Assembly (NCBI RefSeq): GCF_003337425.1
Contig: NZ_QPJU01000002.1
Location: forward strand, 310,001-374,000
Reading direction: 5' to 3'
Source: Extensimonas vulgaris
GTDB taxonomy: Bacteria > Pseudomonadota > Gammaproteobacteria > Burkholderiales > Burkholderiaceae_C
Length of the DNA: 64,000 nucleotides
The position numbers were made by a program, and so were the translations under genes. Shown piece after piece: positions 27,579 through 38,100 of the stretch; within the stretch, counting starts at the first letter, position 1, and each line of letters starts with the position of its first letter. The notes beneath the pieces are model-generated. The model saw only the letters and a list, made by a program, of their open reading frames with translations. It was not told the DNA's origin and did no database searches.

Positions 27579-29117
27579 ATGGCCGACCGTCCAGCCTCCG
27601 AGATTGCGCGCGAAACGCTCAAACAACTGGCGGCGCGCCGTCTGCCGCCCACTCCGGACAACTATCGTGCTTTGTACGAGGAGATTGCCGGAGTGCGCGG
27701 CCCGGCGCCCTTTCCCGAGGCCGGCTTGCGCAGCATCCTGCGCGTGATGCCGGCGCAGACGCCGGCGCAAAAACGCCTGCTGGAACAGTTCGAGCGCGCA
27801 GTGACGCAAAAAGACTGGGCTTTGTTGCAAAGCACCTTGGTGGGGTATGCGAACCAAGGATTGAGCGCCGTTGCCACAGTTGCTGTCGCTGCCGATGGCC
27901 CCGACAATGCCGCCGAACCGTCCGTGTTGCCCGAGGAGTTTGCTCAGTTGCTGGCGCGGCTCGTGGAAACCACGCTGCCCGCGCTCGGCGAGGAAGACGT
28001 GCGCATCCATGAGATGGCGCAGCAACTCACGGCATTTTTGCGCTCGCCCCGGCCCTCGATTGCCACGGCGCAGCAAATGCTTGGCAACTTCAGCTACCGC
28101 CTGTCGTTTACCACCGAAGAGCAGGCGGCCATTCGGGAGCGTTTGCTTGAATTGCTGCACATGGTGTTCGAAAACATCGCGGTGCTCAGCGCCAATGATC
28201 TCTGGCTGCAAGGGCAGGCCGAGGCCTTGAAAGCCGCCACCACGCCGCCGATCACTTTGCGCCGGCTCGACGGCGTACAGCGCCGCCTCAAGGACGTCAT
28301 CATCAAGCAGGCGCAGGCGCATGGGCGCAGCCTCGAGGCGCAGGAGCAGATGAAGGCCTTGCTTTCAAGCTTCATCGAACGCCTGGCCAAGATGACTGTG
28401 GCCAGCGACGTTTATCACGAAACCCTGGAGCGTTGCGCGACGCAAATCGGTCAGGCAACGACGCTCGAAGAAATCGCCCCTGTGCTGCAAGAGGCCATGC
28501 AAGCGACCCGCAGCATGGCCTTGGACAGTCGCTTGATCCACGCTGAACTCGAGGATTTGCGCATCCGCACCGAGCAGCGCCAGGCCGAAATCGTGCGCCT
28601 GCAGGAAGAGCTCGCGCAAGTCAGTGAGCAAGTCCGCCATGATCCGTTGACGGGTGCGCTCAACCGCAAAGGGCTAGACGAAGCCATGGAGCGCGAAATC
28701 GCACGGGCGCGTCGGCTGGGCGCGCCGCTGTGCCTGGCGCTGCTGGATTTGGACAACTTCAAGGAGCTGAACGACCGCCTGGGTCACGTGACGGGGGACG
28801 CCGCCCTTGTGCACTTGGCGGAAGTGACGCGCTCGGTGATGCGCTCCCAAGACTTGCTGGGTCGGTACGGTGGCGAAGAGTTCGTGCTGCTGCTGCCTGA
28901 CACAACGCTGGAAAGCGGCGTAGAAGCCATGAAGCGCCTGCAGCGTGAACTCTCCACGCGCCTGTTTATGCAAGGCAAGGAAAAGGTGCTGATCACGTTC
29001 AGCGCAGGCGTGGTGCAATTGCAAGACACCGAAACCAGCGCCGAAGCCTTGCTGCGTGCCGACGCTGCCATGTATTTGGCCAAGCGCGCCGGGAAGAACC
29101 GCGTCGTGGCAGCCTGA
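27579..29117 (+). CDS. Diguanylate cyclase with uncharacterised N-terminal domain
   Basis: A 512-residue soluble protein. Residues 1-330 are mostly helical, with a coiled-coil stretch just before the catalytic part (ELEDLRIRTEQRQAEIVRLQ). The GGDEF domain covers about 350-510 with active site GGEEF at 431-435. An inhibitory site RSQD lies five residues before it, so product feedback by c-di-GMP is expected. The opening ASEIARETLKQLAARRLPPTPDNYRALYEE recurs in Burkholderiales cyclases and may sense a cytoplasmic signal. No membrane segment is present. Confidence 0.9.
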   Translation: MADRPASEIARETLKQLAARRLPPTPDNYRALYEEIAGVRGPAPFPEAGLRSILRVMPAQTPAQKRLLEQFERAVTQKDWALLQSTLVGYANQGLSAVATVAVAADGPDNAAEPSVLPEEFAQLLARLVETTLPALGEEDVRIHEMAQQLTAFLRSPRPSIATAQQMLGNFSYRLSFTTEEQAAIRERLLELLHMVFENIAVLSANDLWLQGQAEALKAATTPPITLRRLDGVQRRLKDVIIKQAQAHGRSLEAQEQMKALLSSFIERLAKMTVASDVYHETLERCATQIGQATTLEEIAPVLQEAMQATRSMALDSRLIHAELEDLRIRTEQRQAEIVRLQEELAQVSEQVRHDPLTGALNRKGLDEAMEREIARARRLGAPLCLALLDLDNFKELNDRLGHVTGDAALVHLAEVTRSVMRSQDLLGRYGGEEFVLLLPDTTLESGVEAMKRLQRELSTRLFMQGKEKVLITFSAGVVQLQDTETSAEALLRADAAMYLAKRAGKNRVVAA

Positions 29118-29149
29118 ATTCCTGGTCTGCGGCATCAGAGGCATCCATC

Positions 29150-30733
29150 ATGAACATGAACTTGCACCGACGCGCCTTTTTGCGGTTTGCGAGTCTGGCC
29201 GCAGCGGCCGGCAGCCTGCCACGGTGGGCCTGGAGCCAGAATCAGGCGCTGCAGCACGATCCGTTTGCGCTGGGCGTGGCCAGCGGCGAGCCCACGGCCG
29301 ATGGAATGGTGCTGTGGACGCGCATCGTGCAAGCGCCGCAAACCGAGCCTAAGAGCTGGCGGGAGCCGTTCACCGTGCATTGGGAGCTCGCGCACGACGC
29401 GGCCTTCAGGCGCATCGTGCAGCGCGGGCAGGCGCAGGCCTGGCCTGCGCTCGGCCACGGCGTGCACGTGGAGTTGCGCGGATTGCAGCCCGATCGCTGG
29501 TATTACTACCGCTTCATGCTCGGGGACGCCGTGAGCGCCACGGGGCGCACGCGCACGGCCCCCGCGCAAACGCAACTTCCTGCGGCATTGCGCCTGGTTT
29601 TTGCTTCGTGCCAGCGCTGGGAGGACGGCCATTACGCGGCCTGGCGCCACGTGTGTGCCGACGCGCCCGACCTCGTGCTGTTTTTGGGCGACTACATCTA
29701 CGAGAACGCCATCGCTGCGGGCAGCACCGGGCTTGCCCGCACGCACGCGCTGCCATTGGCGCGCACGCTGGCCGATTACCGCGCACGCTACGCGCTGCAC
29801 AAGAGTGACCCGGCGCTGCAGGCGGCGCACGCCACCTGTCCTTGGGCCGTGGTGTGGGATGACCATGAAGTGCAAAACGATTACGCGGCCGACCGGGGTA
29901 GCCTGGATGCGCCCGCAGCTTTCGTGGCGCAGCGCAATGCGGCGTGGCAGGCGTTTTATGAAAACATGCCGCTGCGAGCCACGAGCTTGTTGGGGGCGGA
30001 GTTTGCATCGTTGCAGGTGTATCGCCGTTTGCGCTGGGGGCGGCTTGCGCACCTGCATTTGCTCGACGCCCGCCAGTACCGCAGCTGGCAGGCCTGCCGC
30101 ACCCCCGGCAGCCATGGCGCGGGTGCCGTGCGCCCCGAGGCGTGCCCCGAGCTTGCCGATCCGCAACGCAGCTTGCTGGGTATGGCGCAGGAGCGCTGGC
30201 TCGACGCAGGGCTGGCAGCAGATGCGCAGCATGGACACACGCAGTGGAGCGTGATCGCACAGCAAACGCTGTTTTCGCCGCGCCGCTACCCTTCGGGCCT
30301 GCAATCCACCGACACGTGGGATGGTTATCCGGCCGCACGCACGCGCCTGCTGCGCTCGATTGCCGAACATGCGCCGCGCAATACCGTGCTGCAGGGCGGC
30401 GACATCCACCAAAACTACGTGTGCCGGGTGCTCGAGGACGCAGTGCCCAGCAGCCCTGCCGCGCCGCGCGTGCTCGCAAGCGAGTTTTGCGGCACATCGA
30501 TCAGCTCGCGCAGCGGCACGACGCAAGCCCGCGTCGATGCCGTCGTGCGCCACAACCCGCATGTGCTGTTTGCGCGCTGCGAGCAGCGCGGCTATGGCTT
30601 GGCGGACATTACGCCTGCGCGCTGGACGACTTCGCTGCGCGTGCTCGACGATGCAATGAATGCGGACAGCGGCGTCACGACGCAAGCCCGCTTCATCGTC
30701 GAGGACGGCCACGCCGGCCCCATTGCGACGTGA
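29150..30733 (+). CDS. PhoD-family alkaline phosphatase, Tat-exported
   Basis: A 527-residue secreted phosphatase/phosphodiesterase of the PhoD type. The N-terminus has a twin-arginine signal, HRRAFLRFASLAAAAGSLP, for folded export with its metal cofactors. An N-terminal beta domain precedes the metallophosphatase domain with FASCQRWEDG, LGDYIYENA, WDDHEVQNDYA and LQGGDIHQNY. Members need Fe and Ca and release phosphate from phosphodiesters under phosphate shortage. No Pho box was identified by eye. The second in-frame ATG at 29156 is an equally good start. Confidence 0.92.
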   Translation: MNMNLHRRAFLRFASLAAAAGSLPRWAWSQNQALQHDPFALGVASGEPTADGMVLWTRIVQAPQTEPKSWREPFTVHWELAHDAAFRRIVQRGQAQAWPALGHGVHVELRGLQPDRWYYYRFMLGDAVSATGRTRTAPAQTQLPAALRLVFASCQRWEDGHYAAWRHVCADAPDLVLFLGDYIYENAIAAGSTGLARTHALPLARTLADYRARYALHKSDPALQAAHATCPWAVVWDDHEVQNDYAADRGSLDAPAAFVAQRNAAWQAFYENMPLRATSLLGAEFASLQVYRRLRWGRLAHLHLLDARQYRSWQACRTPGSHGAGAVRPEACPELADPQRSLLGMAQERWLDAGLAADAQHGHTQWSVIAQQTLFSPRRYPSGLQSTDTWDGYPAARTRLLRSIAEHAPRNTVLQGGDIHQNYVCRVLEDAVPSSPAAPRVLASEFCGTSISSRSGTTQARVDAVVRHNPHVLFARCEQRGYGLADITPARWTTSLRVLDDAMNADSGVTTQARFIVEDGHAGPIAT

Positions 30734-31036
30734 GCCTCGCAGTTGGCTCCACCCTGCAGTGCCGCGGGGCGTAGAGCGCGTGGCCCCCATGCGGCCTTGG
30801 GGCTAGGAGCCTGTCGGACTTTGGAGTCGTCGGCTGCGAATGTGCCGCAGCGGCCCATTTTTTACCGTCTTATTGCCCCATAGTCCCGCTATGGGGCGGC
30901 GAATCCGGCAAAAACTGGCCTCGCTGGGGCGCATTCTCGCTTTCGACGCCCAAAGTCCTAGTTTCGAGCGGTCAACGGCTCAACCCACAACCGTCATGGG
31001 AAGCCCGCAATTTCGTGCGGGTTGCGCAGGATGGGG
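30734..31036. other. Gene-free stretch with a shortened R1 copy
   Basis: This convergent spacer between phoD and the transglutaminase holds the R1 copy at 30803-30961 and about 75 bases of unremarkable sequence after it. Confidence 0.7.
30803..30961. repeat. R1 copy 2: 159 bp, right end shortened
   Basis: The left end CTAGGAGCCTGTCGGACTTT is intact. The right end reads AAAGTCCTAG where a full copy has AAAGTCCGACAGGCTCCTAG, a loss of 10 bases that keeps the CTAG border. Confidence 0.8.
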
Positions 31037-32275
31037 TTATTTCGGCGGCTGCGGTTTGGCAGCCCGTGCGCCCGCCTCGCCCTCGCGGCGCGCGAGCAGG
31101 GCCTGCAGCTCGTCGGGCGGGGCCACGGTGACGCCGACTTCGAGCGTGTGCGCGCCGCCGCCCTGGATCACGCCGCGCATGGGCGAGACGTCGGAAAAGT
31201 CGCGCCCCACGGCGAGCGTGACGTAGTCCTCGCCGGGGCTGCCCCAGCCGCTGCGCCGGTTCGTGGGGTCGAAGTCGAACCAGCTGCCGCCCACCTGCTG
31301 CGCCTGCGTGTGCAGCAAGGCGCTCGTGGGGTCGGTGTCGTGCGGCGGCGTGGCGCTTTCCTCGGTGGCGGCCAGCCACGGCACATACACGCTGACCCAG
31401 GCGTGCGAGGCGTCCGCGCCTATGAGCCGCGGCTTGCCCGGTGGCGGGCGCGTGAGCAGATAGCCGCTCACGTAGCGCGCGGGCAGGCCCAGGCTGCGCA
31501 GGCACCCGAGCATGATGTGGGCGAAGTCCTGGCACACGCCCTTGCGCTGTGCGAGCGCCTGCAGCGCGGGCGTGTTAACTTGCGTGCTCGCGGGGGTGTA
31601 GCGCAGCTCGCGGTGGATGCGTTCCATGAGCGCCTGCGCGGCGGCCAACAGCGGCGTGCCGGGCGCGAACGCGGGGCGCGCAAACGCGGCAAAGGCGTCG
31701 TCGCGCGGTACGTGCGGCGAGGCGAAGAGGAATTCGCTCGCGGCGTCGTAGGGCGCGCCGGCGCGGTAGCGATAGTGCTCGCGCACGGCCTCCCAAGTGG
31801 CTTGCCAGGGCGCGTGCCACGCGGGGGCGGTCGGTGCGTCGGTGGAAGGTGCGTCGGTGGTGGCCGCATCGGTTGCGGCGCTGGCAGGGACGAGGGAAAG
31901 GGCTTTGGCCGCCGCCGCGCAAACGCTAGGGGCAGCGGCGGTACTTGCCGCAGCGGGTGCCGCCGCAGTTGCTGATGCTGCAACGGTTGCCCCAGCGGCC
32001 ACGAGGGGCAGGGGCGCGGGGGCGTGCGTCTGCACCAGGCTGTCGGCCTCTACGCACAGGCTCTCGTGCGGCGCCTGCAGCGTGAAGAAGCTGCGCAGGT
32101 TGCCAAAAGTGTCGCGCGCCTGGCTTTGCGCGGCGGGCTCGGGGGTGACGCGCAGGGTGTGGGCGCGCACTTGTTGCACGGCGGTATCGACGGGGCTCAG
32201 GTGCAGCATGTGCTGCGCGTGGTCCACCGGGCCTTGGTAGTGGTAGCAGGTGCGGTGCAGGATGCGCAGCAGCAT
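31037..32275 (-). CDS. Transglutaminase-like cysteine protease-fold protein
   Basis: A 412-residue protein of the bacterial transglutaminase-like family. An N-terminal beta domain (LLRILHRTCYHYQGPVDHAQ) precedes the catalytic domain. The triad is seen in GVCQDFAHIMLGCLRSLGLPARYVSGYL (Cys), DASHAWVSVYVP (His) and DFDPTN (Asp). A poorly conserved Ala/Pro/Thr insert of about 60 residues sits near 115-180. It is the last gene of a three-gene unit with an ATP-grasp/alpha-E protein and a DUF2126 protein, a partnership known in many bacteria and thought to make or cleave peptide-type amide bonds. The substrate is unknown. Confidence 0.88.
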   Translation of the reverse strand: MLLRILHRTCYHYQGPVDHAQHMLHLSPVDTAVQQVRAHTLRVTPEPAAQSQARDTFGNLRSFFTLQAPHESLCVEADSLVQTHAPAPLPLVAAGATVAASATAAAPAAASTAAAPSVCAAAAKALSLVPASAATDAATTDAPSTDAPTAPAWHAPWQATWEAVREHYRYRAGAPYDAASEFLFASPHVPRDDAFAAFARPAFAPGTPLLAAAQALMERIHRELRYTPASTQVNTPALQALAQRKGVCQDFAHIMLGCLRSLGLPARYVSGYLLTRPPPGKPRLIGADASHAWVSVYVPWLAATEESATPPHDTDPTSALLHTQAQQVGGSWFDFDPTNRRSGWGSPGEDYVTLAVGRDFSDVSPMRGVIQGGGAHTLEVGVTVAPPDELQALLARREGEAGARAAKPQPPK

Positions 32276-32288
32276 GGGTTTTGGGGGG

Positions 32289-35117
32289 TTAGATTTCGAG
32301 GCTCTGGCTGGGCCGGTCGGCGTGGCTGAAGTGCAAGCGCGTGATCTCGTCGGACAGCGTGCCCGCAGCGGCGATGCAGTCGGCCAGCAGCGTGTGCAGC
32401 GCGCCAAAGTTGCGCTCGCTGCCGGGCTGCGCCAGGGCGGCGAGCTGCCAGGTTTCGGACTGCGGCAGGGCCAGCGCCAGCGCCGTATCTGCGGGAGAGG
32501 TGTTTTCGGCGAGGCGCAGCAGGCGCGCGCGCAGCGAGTGCAGCACCCAGGCGAGCGAGCGCGGGTTGTCGCGGTCGAGCACGAGCAGGTCGAGCAGCGC
32601 GGCCATGTCGCGGCGCTGCTGGTAGCGTGCGTGGAAGGTGATGGTGCTGTCGAACAGCGCCACCATGGCCTCGAAGCCGTCGATGTCCTGCAGGCTGCGC
32701 TGCTCCAGCCCGAGCATGAGCGCGCGCGCCAGGGTGACGAGCCGCTCGATGTGCCGGCCTATGGACAGCAGGCGCCAGCCGCTGTCGCGCACCATGCGGT
32801 CGGTCTGCGCGCCGGTGATGGCGGCGAGCAGCTCGCTCGCGTTTTGCAGCGCCACGAGCGCCTCGGCGGTGGCGTATTCGGCGTTGCCCGAGAGCGCGGC
32901 GCAGTCGCGCGCGAAGTCGCCCTCGGTGCGCTTGATGAGGTTCCAGTGCTCTTGCGACAGGCGCTCGCGCACCTGCGCGGCGGCGGATTTGAGCGCGCGC
33001 AGGTTGAAACCCACGCTGTACGACTGCCCGGCCAGCGGCGTACCCGGCGCGGGCGCGAGCGCGGCGATCAGGCTGCGCGTGAACACGCGCGGCGACTGCT
33101 CGGCGCCGGGCACGTCGGGCAGCACGAGCGCGTTTTCGCGCGCCAGCGCCGAGAGCCAGGCGACGAGCGGGCGCGCGCCGGGCTCGTCGCCCGAGAGCTG
33201 GCGCAGCACGAGCTGGGCCATGCGCACGCTGTTTTCGGCGCGCTCGGTGTAGCGCCCGAGCCAGAACAGGTTTTCTGCCGCGCGGCTGGTCACGGGGCGC
33301 TTGGGCTGCGCCTGCGTGGGCACGCCGGTGGCGGGGTGGAGCATGCTGGTGCGGTCCACCGGCCCGTCGGTGAGCACCCAGCAGTCGGCGCTGCTGCCCC
33401 CGCGCTGCATGGCCGCGACGAGCTCGCCACGCGGCGCGAGCCGCACCAGCCCGCCGGGCAGCACGCGCCACGACTGCGGCCCGTCGGCGAGCGCGAACAC
33501 GCGCAGGATGGCCGAGCGCGGCACCAGGCCGTCCGGCGTCCAGGTGGGCGTCTGCGACAGCGGCAGCCAGGCCTGCACCGTGTAGTCCTCGGGGTGGCGC
33601 GCGATGCGGCCGGCCCATTCGTCGAGCGCGCGCTCGTCCAGGCTGCGGCCCATCACCGTGTCCATGCGTGCATTCGGGTAGGTGGGGCGGATCACGCTCG
33701 TGGGCAGCAGCGGCAGCACCTCGCGCAGCGCGGCTTCTTCGCCGCACCACCAGGTGGCGAGCGACGGCAGGCGCAGCGGCTCCCCCAGCAGGTGTTCGCT
33801 GATCGCGGGCAGAAAGCCCAGCAGCGCGCTCGACTCGAGCGGCGCCGAGCCCGGCATGTTGGCCATGAGCAGATTGCCCGCGCGCAGCACCTGCAGCAGG
33901 CCGGGCACGCCGAGCGTGGAGTCGGCGCGCAGCTCCAGCGGGTCCAGCCATTCGTCGTCCAGGCGCTTGATGAGCGCGTGCACGGGCTCCAGGCCCTGCA
34001 GCGTCTTGAGGTACAGGCGCTGGTCGCGCACCGTGAGGTCGCTGCCCTCGACGAGCGTGAGGCCCAGGTAGCGCGCGAGGTAGGCGTGCTCGAAGTAGGT
34101 CTCGTTGTACGGGCCGGGCGTGAGCAGCGCGATGCGCGCGTTTTCGCCTTCGGGCAGGCGGCTTTGCAGGCCCTCCATGAGCGCGCGGTAGCTCGCGGCG
34201 AGGCGCTGCACCTTCATGCCCGCGAAAGCGTGCGGGAACTGGCGCGAGACGGCGATGCGGTTTTCGAGCAGATAGCCCAGCCCCGAGGGTGCCTGCGTGC
34301 GCTGGCCTACCACCGACCAGCGCCCGTCGGGGCCGTGCGCGAGGTCGAGCGCCACGATGGGCAGCCAGGTGCCGCCGGGCGGGCGCACGTCCAGCATGGG
34401 GCGCAGGTAGCCAGGGTGGCCCTGCACCAGCGCGGCGGGCAGCAGCGCGCGCTGCAGCAGCGTGCGCGGGCCGTACAGGTCGGCCATCATGGCGTCGAGC
34501 AGGCGCGCGCGCTGCACGACGCCGGCCTCGATCTGCGCCCAGTCCTGCGGGCTCACGATCAGCGGCAGCAGGTCGAGCGCCCAGGGCCGCTGCAGGCCCG
34601 CGGAGGCGTCGGCATAGACGTTGTAGGTCACGCCGTTGTCGCGCAGCTGGCGTTGCAGGTTGTCGTTGCGGCGCGCGAGGTCGTCCTTGTCCAGATAGGC
34701 AAAAAAGCGCGCCCAGACCGGGTTCAGCCTGCGCGCGGGCTGCGCTGCAGTGCCGTCGGCGACTTGCGAGGCATGCGTGGCATCGGGCGTGACCGGCGTG
34801 GCGGCGCCGAACAGTTCGTCGAAGTGGCCCGGCGCGGCCGGGGCGCTGCGCAGCGGCAGCACAGCGGGGTCGAGGCCGGGCAGGGGAATGTCAGGGGCGG
34901 ACATGGGGCCCGAGTATGCCCGCTGGGTCTGGGCGTTCGTGCGGGCGCTGGCGGCCGCGCCGGGCGGGGCAGGGTGGGGCGGCCCCGCCCGGGCTGGGCC
35001 GTTTGCCCGGGCCGGGCCGTCTGCACCTTTGACTGCGTGCCCATCCGCTGTCGTGGATGCTTTGGAATCCGTAGCTGCTTGCGCAGGCGCAGAGCCGTCT
35101 GACGGGTCTTTTGGCAT
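32289..35117 (-). CDS. Circularly permuted ATP-grasp type 2 protein fused to an alpha-E domain
   Basis: A 942-residue fusion. After a disordered Pro/Ala N-terminus come the permuted ATP-grasp modules (about residues 130-600, with RPMLDVRPPGGTWLPIVALDL, GYLLENRIAVSR, LLTPGPYNETYFEHAYLA and VIRPTYPNARMD). An all-helical alpha-E domain follows (RAAENLFWLGRYTERAENSVRM) to the end. In many genomes the two parts are separate neighbouring genes. ATP-grasp enzymes join a carboxylate to an amine, so a peptide-bond-forming role is inferred. The true start may be the ATG at 34904, since the first 71 residues are low complexity and neither start has a clear ribosome site. The gene ends 13 bases before the transglutaminase start. 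Confidence 0.88.
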   Translation of the reverse strand: MPKDPSDGSAPAQAATDSKASTTADGHAVKGADGPARANGPARAGPPHPAPPGAAASARTNAQTQRAYSGPMSAPDIPLPGLDPAVLPLRSAPAAPGHFDELFGAATPVTPDATHASQVADGTAAQPARRLNPVWARFFAYLDKDDLARRNDNLQRQLRDNGVTYNVYADASAGLQRPWALDLLPLIVSPQDWAQIEAGVVQRARLLDAMMADLYGPRTLLQRALLPAALVQGHPGYLRPMLDVRPPGGTWLPIVALDLAHGPDGRWSVVGQRTQAPSGLGYLLENRIAVSRQFPHAFAGMKVQRLAASYRALMEGLQSRLPEGENARIALLTPGPYNETYFEHAYLARYLGLTLVEGSDLTVRDQRLYLKTLQGLEPVHALIKRLDDEWLDPLELRADSTLGVPGLLQVLRAGNLLMANMPGSAPLESSALLGFLPAISEHLLGEPLRLPSLATWWCGEEAALREVLPLLPTSVIRPTYPNARMDTVMGRSLDERALDEWAGRIARHPEDYTVQAWLPLSQTPTWTPDGLVPRSAILRVFALADGPQSWRVLPGGLVRLAPRGELVAAMQRGGSSADCWVLTDGPVDRTSMLHPATGVPTQAQPKRPVTSRAAENLFWLGRYTERAENSVRMAQLVLRQLSGDEPGARPLVAWLSALARENALVLPDVPGAEQSPRVFTRSLIAALAPAPGTPLAGQSYSVGFNLRALKSAAAQVRERLSQEHWNLIKRTEGDFARDCAALSGNAEYATAEALVALQNASELLAAITGAQTDRMVRDSGWRLLSIGRHIERLVTLARALMLGLEQRSLQDIDGFEAMVALFDSTITFHARYQQRRDMAALLDLLVLDRDNPRSLAWVLHSLRARLLRLAENTSPADTALALALPQSETWQLAALAQPGSERNFGALHTLLADCIAAAGTLSDEITRLHFSHADRPSQSLEI

Positions 35118-35183
35118 AAAAAACGCGGGCGGCGGCGTGTCGCGGGGCGTTGGCGTTGGCGCGGGTGGGCGGCGGGGGCGCGC

Positions 35184-38100
35184 TCAGGTGCGCCGCAAGT
35201 CCAGCGTGAACGGGAACTCGCGGCTGGGCGTGGCCGGCGCGGCGTCGAGCTTGCCCGGCGTGTGCCCCATCTGGAAAAAGCGCGCGAGGCGCCGGCTCTC
35301 GGCTTCGTAGGCGTTGACGGGGAAGTTGTCGTAGCTGCGCCCGCCCGGGTGCGTGACGTGGTACTGGCAGCCGCCGAGCGAGCGCTGCATCCAGCGATCG
35401 ACGATGTCGAAGGTGAGCGGCGCGTGCACGCCTATCGTGGGGTGCAGCGCCGAGGGCAGCGCCCAGGCCTTGTAGCGCACGCCGGCCACGTATTCGCCCG
35501 CGGTACCGGTGGGCTGCAGCGGCAGTGCCTGGCCGTTGCAAGTGATGACGTAGCGGCTGTCGTTGTAGCCGCTCACGTGCACTTCGAGCCGCTCGAGCGA
35601 CGAATCGACGTAGCGCACGGTGCCGCCTATGGCGCCTTCTTCGCCCATGACGTGCCAGGGCTCGAGCGCGTTGCGCAGCGTGAGCGCCATGCCGCGCGCG
35701 GTGACCTGGCCGATGAGCGGGAACCGGAACTCGAAGTGCGGCGCGAACCACGCCATGTCGAAGGCGTAGCCGAATTCGGCGAGCTCGCTGAGCACGTCCT
35801 CGAAGTCCATGCGCACGAAGGTCGGTAGCATGAAGCGGTCGTGCAGCTCGGTGCCCCAGCGCGTGAGCGTGCCGCTCCAGGGCTGCTGCCAAAAGCGCGC
35901 GACGAGGGCGCGCAGCAGCAGCTGCTGCGCAATGCTCATGCGCGCGTGCGGCGGCATCTCGAAGGCGCGCAGCTCCAAAAGCCCCAGGCGCCCCGTGGCA
36001 GAGTCGGGCGAATACAGCTTGTCGATGCAGAACTCGCTGCGGTGCGTGTTGCCGGTGACGTCGATGAGGATGTTGCGCAGCGTGCGATCGACGAGCCACG
36101 GCGGCATCTCCTGGCCGTGCAGGGCGCGGTTGCGCGCGATTTCGCGCAGCGCGATTTCGAGCTCGTAAAGCTGGTCGTTGCGCGCCTCGTCCACGCGCGG
36201 GGCCTGGCTCGTGGGGCCTATGAACAGGCCGCTGAACAGGTACGACAGCGAGGGGTGGTTGTGCCAGTACGCCACCAGGCTGCCCAGCAGCTCGGGGCGG
36301 CGCAAAAAGGGCGAGTCGGCCGGCGTGGCGCCGCCGAGCACGAAGTGGTTGCCCCCGCCGGTGCCGGTGTGGCGGCCGTCGGTCATGAACTTTTCGGCGC
36401 ACAGGCGCGTCTCGTGCGCCGCGGCGTAGAGGAATTCGGTGTGCTCGACGAGCTCGGCCCAGTCGTGCGCGGGGTGGATGTTGACCTCGATCACGCCGGG
36501 GTCGGGCGTGACCTGCAGCATCTTCAGGCGCGGGTCGCGCGGCGGCGGGTAGCCTTCGAGGATGATCTTCACGCCCAGCGCCTGCGCTGTGGCTTCGACG
36601 GCGGCGAGCAGGTCCAGGTAGTCCTCGAGCCGCGCGAGCGGCGGCATGAACACGTACAGGTGCTGACTTTGGCCGCCTTGCGTGCGCTCGGCCAGCGGGC
36701 CGTTGGCGCGCTGCGGGTCGCGCGCCTCCACGCACAGCGCGGTGCGCGTGAGCCAGGCAGCCGATTCGCCCAGGCGCGGCATGCGCGTGTCTAGGAGCCT
36801 GTCGGACTTTGGAATCGTCGGCTGCGAATGCGCCGCAGCGGCCCATTTTTTACCGTCTTCTTGCCCCATAGTCTCGCTATGGGGCGGCGAATCCGGCAAA
36901 AACTGCTCTCGCTGGGGCACATTCTCGCTATCGACGCCCAAAGTCCGACAGGCTCCGACGCCGGGGGCGACGGCGGGCGACAGGCCGGTGCCGGGGGCCT
37001 CATCGCCCTCCACGCCCTTGCCCACGCTCACGCCCTGCACGGCCACCGTGCCGCCTTCGGCAAAGCCGCCGCCGATCTGGTGCGGCGCAATACCGTGGCC
37101 CGGCCCAGCGTGGCCCGTGCTTTGCGTGCGCAGTGGCGTGTAGGCGGGCAGCGGCGCGCGCGGGGCGAATGGGTCTTGCTCGATGTGGTACGGGTAGTCG
37201 GCCTGCGCCACCCAGGGCAGCGAGTCGAGCGGCAGGCGCCAGCCCATGGGCGAGTCGCCGGGCATGAGGTACATGCGCTCGTCGCGCAAAAACCACGGCC
37301 CGCTGGCCCAGCGCGTGCGCGTGGCCGTGCCGTCTTCGGCCAAAAACGCGGGCGCATACGGCTGCAGCGGCAGCACGTAGCCCACCACGGCGTCCAGCCC
37401 CTGGCCGAACACGCGGCGCAGGCGTGCGCGCTCCAGCGGATCGTCGAGCTTGCTGTCGAACGGGTCCACGTTCACGGGCAGGCGCCGCTCGCGCCACAGG
37501 TAGTACCAGGTGTCTTCGTAGCCGGCCTCGATCCAGTTCGTGCTAATGCGCAGTTGCTCGGCCAGCGTGCGGATGAAGCGCTGCGCGTCTTCGTGCGTGT
37601 AGTGTGCGCTCTCGCGCTCGTCGGCCAGCAGCGCCGGGTCGTGCCAGCAGGGGCGCCCGTCGGCGCGCCAGAACACCGACAGCGCCCAGCGCGGCAGCTG
37701 TTCGCCCGGATACCACTTGCCCTGCCCCATGTGGATGAAGCCGCCCGCGCCGTAGTGCGCGCGCAGCCGCCCCAGCAGCTCGGTGGCGAAACCGCGCTTG
37801 GTCGGGCCCAGCGCGTCGGTGTTCCATTCGGGCGCGTCGCGGTCGCTCGTGGCCACGAAGGTGGGCTCGCCGCCCTGCGTGAGGCGCACGTCGTGGCGTT
37901 GCAGGTCGGCGTCCACCTGTTCGCCCAGCGCCAGGATGTGCGCCCATTGCTCTTCGGTGTAGGGCTTGGTGACGCGCGGCGACTCGTGCACGCGCGTGAC
38001 CTGCATGTGGTGGCTGAACGTCACCTCGCATTCATCGACCAGCCCCTCCACGGGCGCGGCGCTCGAGGGCTGCGGCGTGCAGGCCAGCGGAATGTGCCCC

